Part shown: in pieces, positions 62,690-64,000 of the stretch | How the letters are laid out: each line of letters starts with the position of its first letter | Position numbering within the stretch: the stretch's first letter is position 1 | Assembly: GCA_002343505.1 (NCBI GenBank) | Contig: DDQZ01000062.1 | Span: forward strand, 1 to 64,000 | From: Verrucomicrobiaceae bacterium UBA2429 | GTDB lineage: Bacteria; Verrucomicrobiota; Verrucomicrobiia; Verrucomicrobiales; Verrucomicrobiaceae | Reading direction: 5' to 3' | Length of the DNA: 64,000 bases | Notes under the pieces: generated by a model | Told to the model about the DNA's origin: nothing | Seen by the model: only the letters and a program-made list of their open reading frames with translations | Databases searched by the model: none | Program-made: the position numbers and the translations under genes

Positions 62690-63733
62690 ATGTTTGTAGA
62701 TCAAATCAAAGTCTATGCCCGCGCCGGCAAGGGTGGTGACGGGAACGCGCACTTCCACCGCGGCAAGTTCCGCCCCAAAGGCGGCCCCGACGGCGGGGAC
62801 GGCGGGCGCGGCGGGGACGTGGTGCTGGAGGCGGATCCGAGCACGGACAGCCTGCGGCCGTTTTTCTTCAATCCGAAGCTCGTCGCCAAGGACGGCGACA
62901 AAGGCGGGGCGAACCTGTGCACGGGGCGCAGCGCGGAGGCGGTGGTCTTCAAGGTGCCGTGCGGGACGCTGGTGTCGCGGATCGTGGAGAGCGAGGACGC
63001 TGAGACCGGGGAGGTGGTGGAAAGCTATGAGCCGTTCGCGGACCTGACGCAGGCGGGGCAGAGGTTCGTGCTGTGCAAGGGCGGCAAGGGCGGCAAGGGC
63101 AATGTGCATTTCACCACCAGCACGCACCAGGCGCCGCGCGAGTTCACACCGGGGGAGCCGGGCGAGGAGGGGCGCTTTCACTTCGAGCTGCGCAGCATCG
63201 CCGACGCGGGCTTTGTGGGTTTCCCGAACGCGGGGAAATCCACGCTGCTGTCGAAGCTGAGCGCGGCGCGGCCGAAGATCGCCAACTACCCGTTCACCAC
63301 GCTGCAGCCGAACATCGGCGTCATTCACTTCGGCCCGAACCGGCGCGGCACTCTGGCGGACATCCCCGGCCTGATCGAGGGGGCGCATGACAATGTGGGC
63401 CTGGGCCATGACTTCCTGCGCCACATCATGCGCTGCCGGATCCTGCTCTTTGTGGTGGATGCGGCGGGCAGCGAGGGGCGCGACCCCGTGCATGACCTGG
63501 AGACGGTGCGCACGGAGGTGTCTCTTTATTCCAAGGAGCTGGCCAGACGCTCGTGGCACATCATCGCCAACAAAATGGACATGCCCGGCGCGGAGGAGAA
63601 CCTGGAGAGGATCAAGGACCGCTTCAAAAAAATCCGCGTGCTGCCCGTCTCCGCCGAGACGGGCGAGGGGCTGGACAAGCTGCGCGCCTTTCTGGACCAG
63701 AAGATCGGGCAGGATCACGGGATTGATTTTTGA
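62690..63733 (+). CDS. obgE: GTPase Obg/CgtA
   Basis: A 347-residue essential GTPase linked to ribosome (50S) assembly and growth control. The N-terminal Gly-rich Obg domain (about 1-160, 'VDQIKVYARAGKGGDGNAHF') precedes the G domain: G1 'GFPNAGKST', G3 'DIPGLIEGA', G4 'NKMD' and G5 'VSAET'. The C-terminus is short, without the extra domain seen in some Obg proteins. The ATG at 62690 is the family start; the frame continues upstream through the divergent gene's leader. No rplU/rpmA genes are upstream, though that is the common order elsewhere. Confidence 0.95.
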   Translation: MFVDQIKVYARAGKGGDGNAHFHRGKFRPKGGPDGGDGGRGGDVVLEADPSTDSLRPFFFNPKLVAKDGDKGGANLCTGRSAEAVVFKVPCGTLVSRIVESEDAETGEVVESYEPFADLTQAGQRFVLCKGGKGGKGNVHFTTSTHQAPREFTPGEPGEEGRFHFELRSIADAGFVGFPNAGKSTLLSKLSAARPKIANYPFTTLQPNIGVIHFGPNRRGTLADIPGLIEGAHDNVGLGHDFLRHIMRCRILLFVVDAAGSEGRDPVHDLETVRTEVSLYSKELARRSWHIIANKMDMPGAEENLERIKDRFKKIRVLPVSAETGEGLDKLRAFLDQKIGQDHGIDF

Positions 63734-63832
63734 TCCGGCAGGGAGCTGAAACGACGGGCCGCCGCCGAGCCGCCGAGGAAAGGGCAATTCGTGATTGCCA
63801 CGCCGCCGGAAGTGTTTCAAGCTCGCCGCTCC

Positions 63833-64000
63833 ATGAACCAGCTCAGCCCTGCTCCCGCGTCCCTCGCCCCTTGGTGGAAGGAACTCTCCGGTTATCATTG
63901 GTTTGTCTTCACCATGGCCTCGCTGGCCTGGCTGTTTGACTGCCTGGACCAGCAGCTTTTTCTCGTGGCGCGTCCCGCTGCCATGGCCTCCCTGCTGACC
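63833..64000 (+). CDS. MFS transporter, partial (runs off the window)
   Basis: Only the first 56 codons are visible. The N-terminus 'SGYHWFVFTMASLAWLFDCLDQQLFLVARPAAM' is the first membrane span and the 'FDxxD' motif seen in the transporter at 27147, so the same MFS subgroup is likely. The ATG at 63833 follows a 99-base gap after obgE. The function cannot be given beyond 'transport of an unknown substrate'. Confidence 0.75.
   Translation, partial: MNQLSPAPASLAPWWKELSGYHWFVFTMASLAWLFDCLDQQLFLVARPAAMASLLT

Overview
The window is a GC-rich bacterial chromosome segment. The gene content suggests a member of the PVC superphylum, most likely Verrucomicrobiota. The clues are: Planctomycete-type cytochrome/DUF1549-DUF1553 and WD40-cytochrome proteins, a Cys-type sulfatase, a Ser/Thr kinase fused to a formylglycine-generating-enzyme (FGE)-like domain and two DUF1080 domains, a Tat-signal Gfo/Idh/MocA oxidoreductase, giant exported repeat proteins, and weak Shine-Dalgarno sequences. 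This assignment is inference from gene families; there is no rRNA in the window. Almost all sequence is housekeeping or secreted-protein genes. I see no prophage, integrase, transposase or CRISPR array.

Layout. 1-420: intergenic DNA with a foldback inverted repeat. 421-9135: a 2904-aa exported mosaic adhesin-like protein. 9273-13183: a small membrane protein, leuD and gcvH, facing the tdh-kbl threonine-degradation pair. 13308-20078 (minus): a 2256-aa exported protein. 20284-25579 (plus): cell-wall amidase, nnr, a His-rich lipoprotein, cdsA, dxr and a PH-domain membrane protein. 25580-30046: Gfo/Idh/MocA oxidoreductase, tRNA-Ser(UGA), an MFS transporter, a decayed gene remnant and an esterase-like hydrolase. 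30265-36805: kinase-FGE-DUF1080 protein, serS, rdgB and a phosphodiester glycosidase-like protein. 36833-39058 (minus): SDR, amidohydrolase and cNMP-binding protein. 39216-42591: htpG, dapB and folK. 42693-43050: a 63-bp palindromic minisatellite. 43057-46512 (minus): speA and a sulfatase. 46631-53330: a three-gene Planctomycete-cytochrome operon. 53425-56978: a circularly permuted ATP-grasp, alpha-E and transglutaminase cassette. 57073-60396 (minus): a coiled-coil membrane protein, an in-frame rpiB-glyA fusion and a YwlE-like phosphatase. 60397-61236: a repeat-rich intergenic region. 61237-64000: an orphan membrane protein, obgE and the start of a second MFS transporter.

How genes work together. 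Tdh and Kbl convert threonine to glycine plus acetyl-CoA. GcvH and the GlyA half of the fusion belong to the same glycine/serine/one-carbon network, although they are scattered. cdsA-dxr is the usual lipid/isoprenoid pair. The cytochrome operon and the divergent sulfatase resemble surface or periplasmic polymer-degradation systems of PVC bacteria. The ATP-grasp/alpha-E/transglutaminase trio is a conserved but poorly understood predicted peptide-ligation system.

The most unusual items are: (i) the RpiB-SHMT fusion; (ii) the 63-bp tandem array, each unit carrying perfect palindromes, wedged between convergent folK and speA; (iii) a recurring promoter layout (TTGnCn, about 16-18 bp, TAnnnT, then a CGCGCCC-like discriminator) only about 6-30 nt from start codons, implying very short or absent leaders; (iv) the palindromic repeat cluster at 60.4-61.2 kb; (v) a gene remnant broken by an 11-bp tandem duplication.
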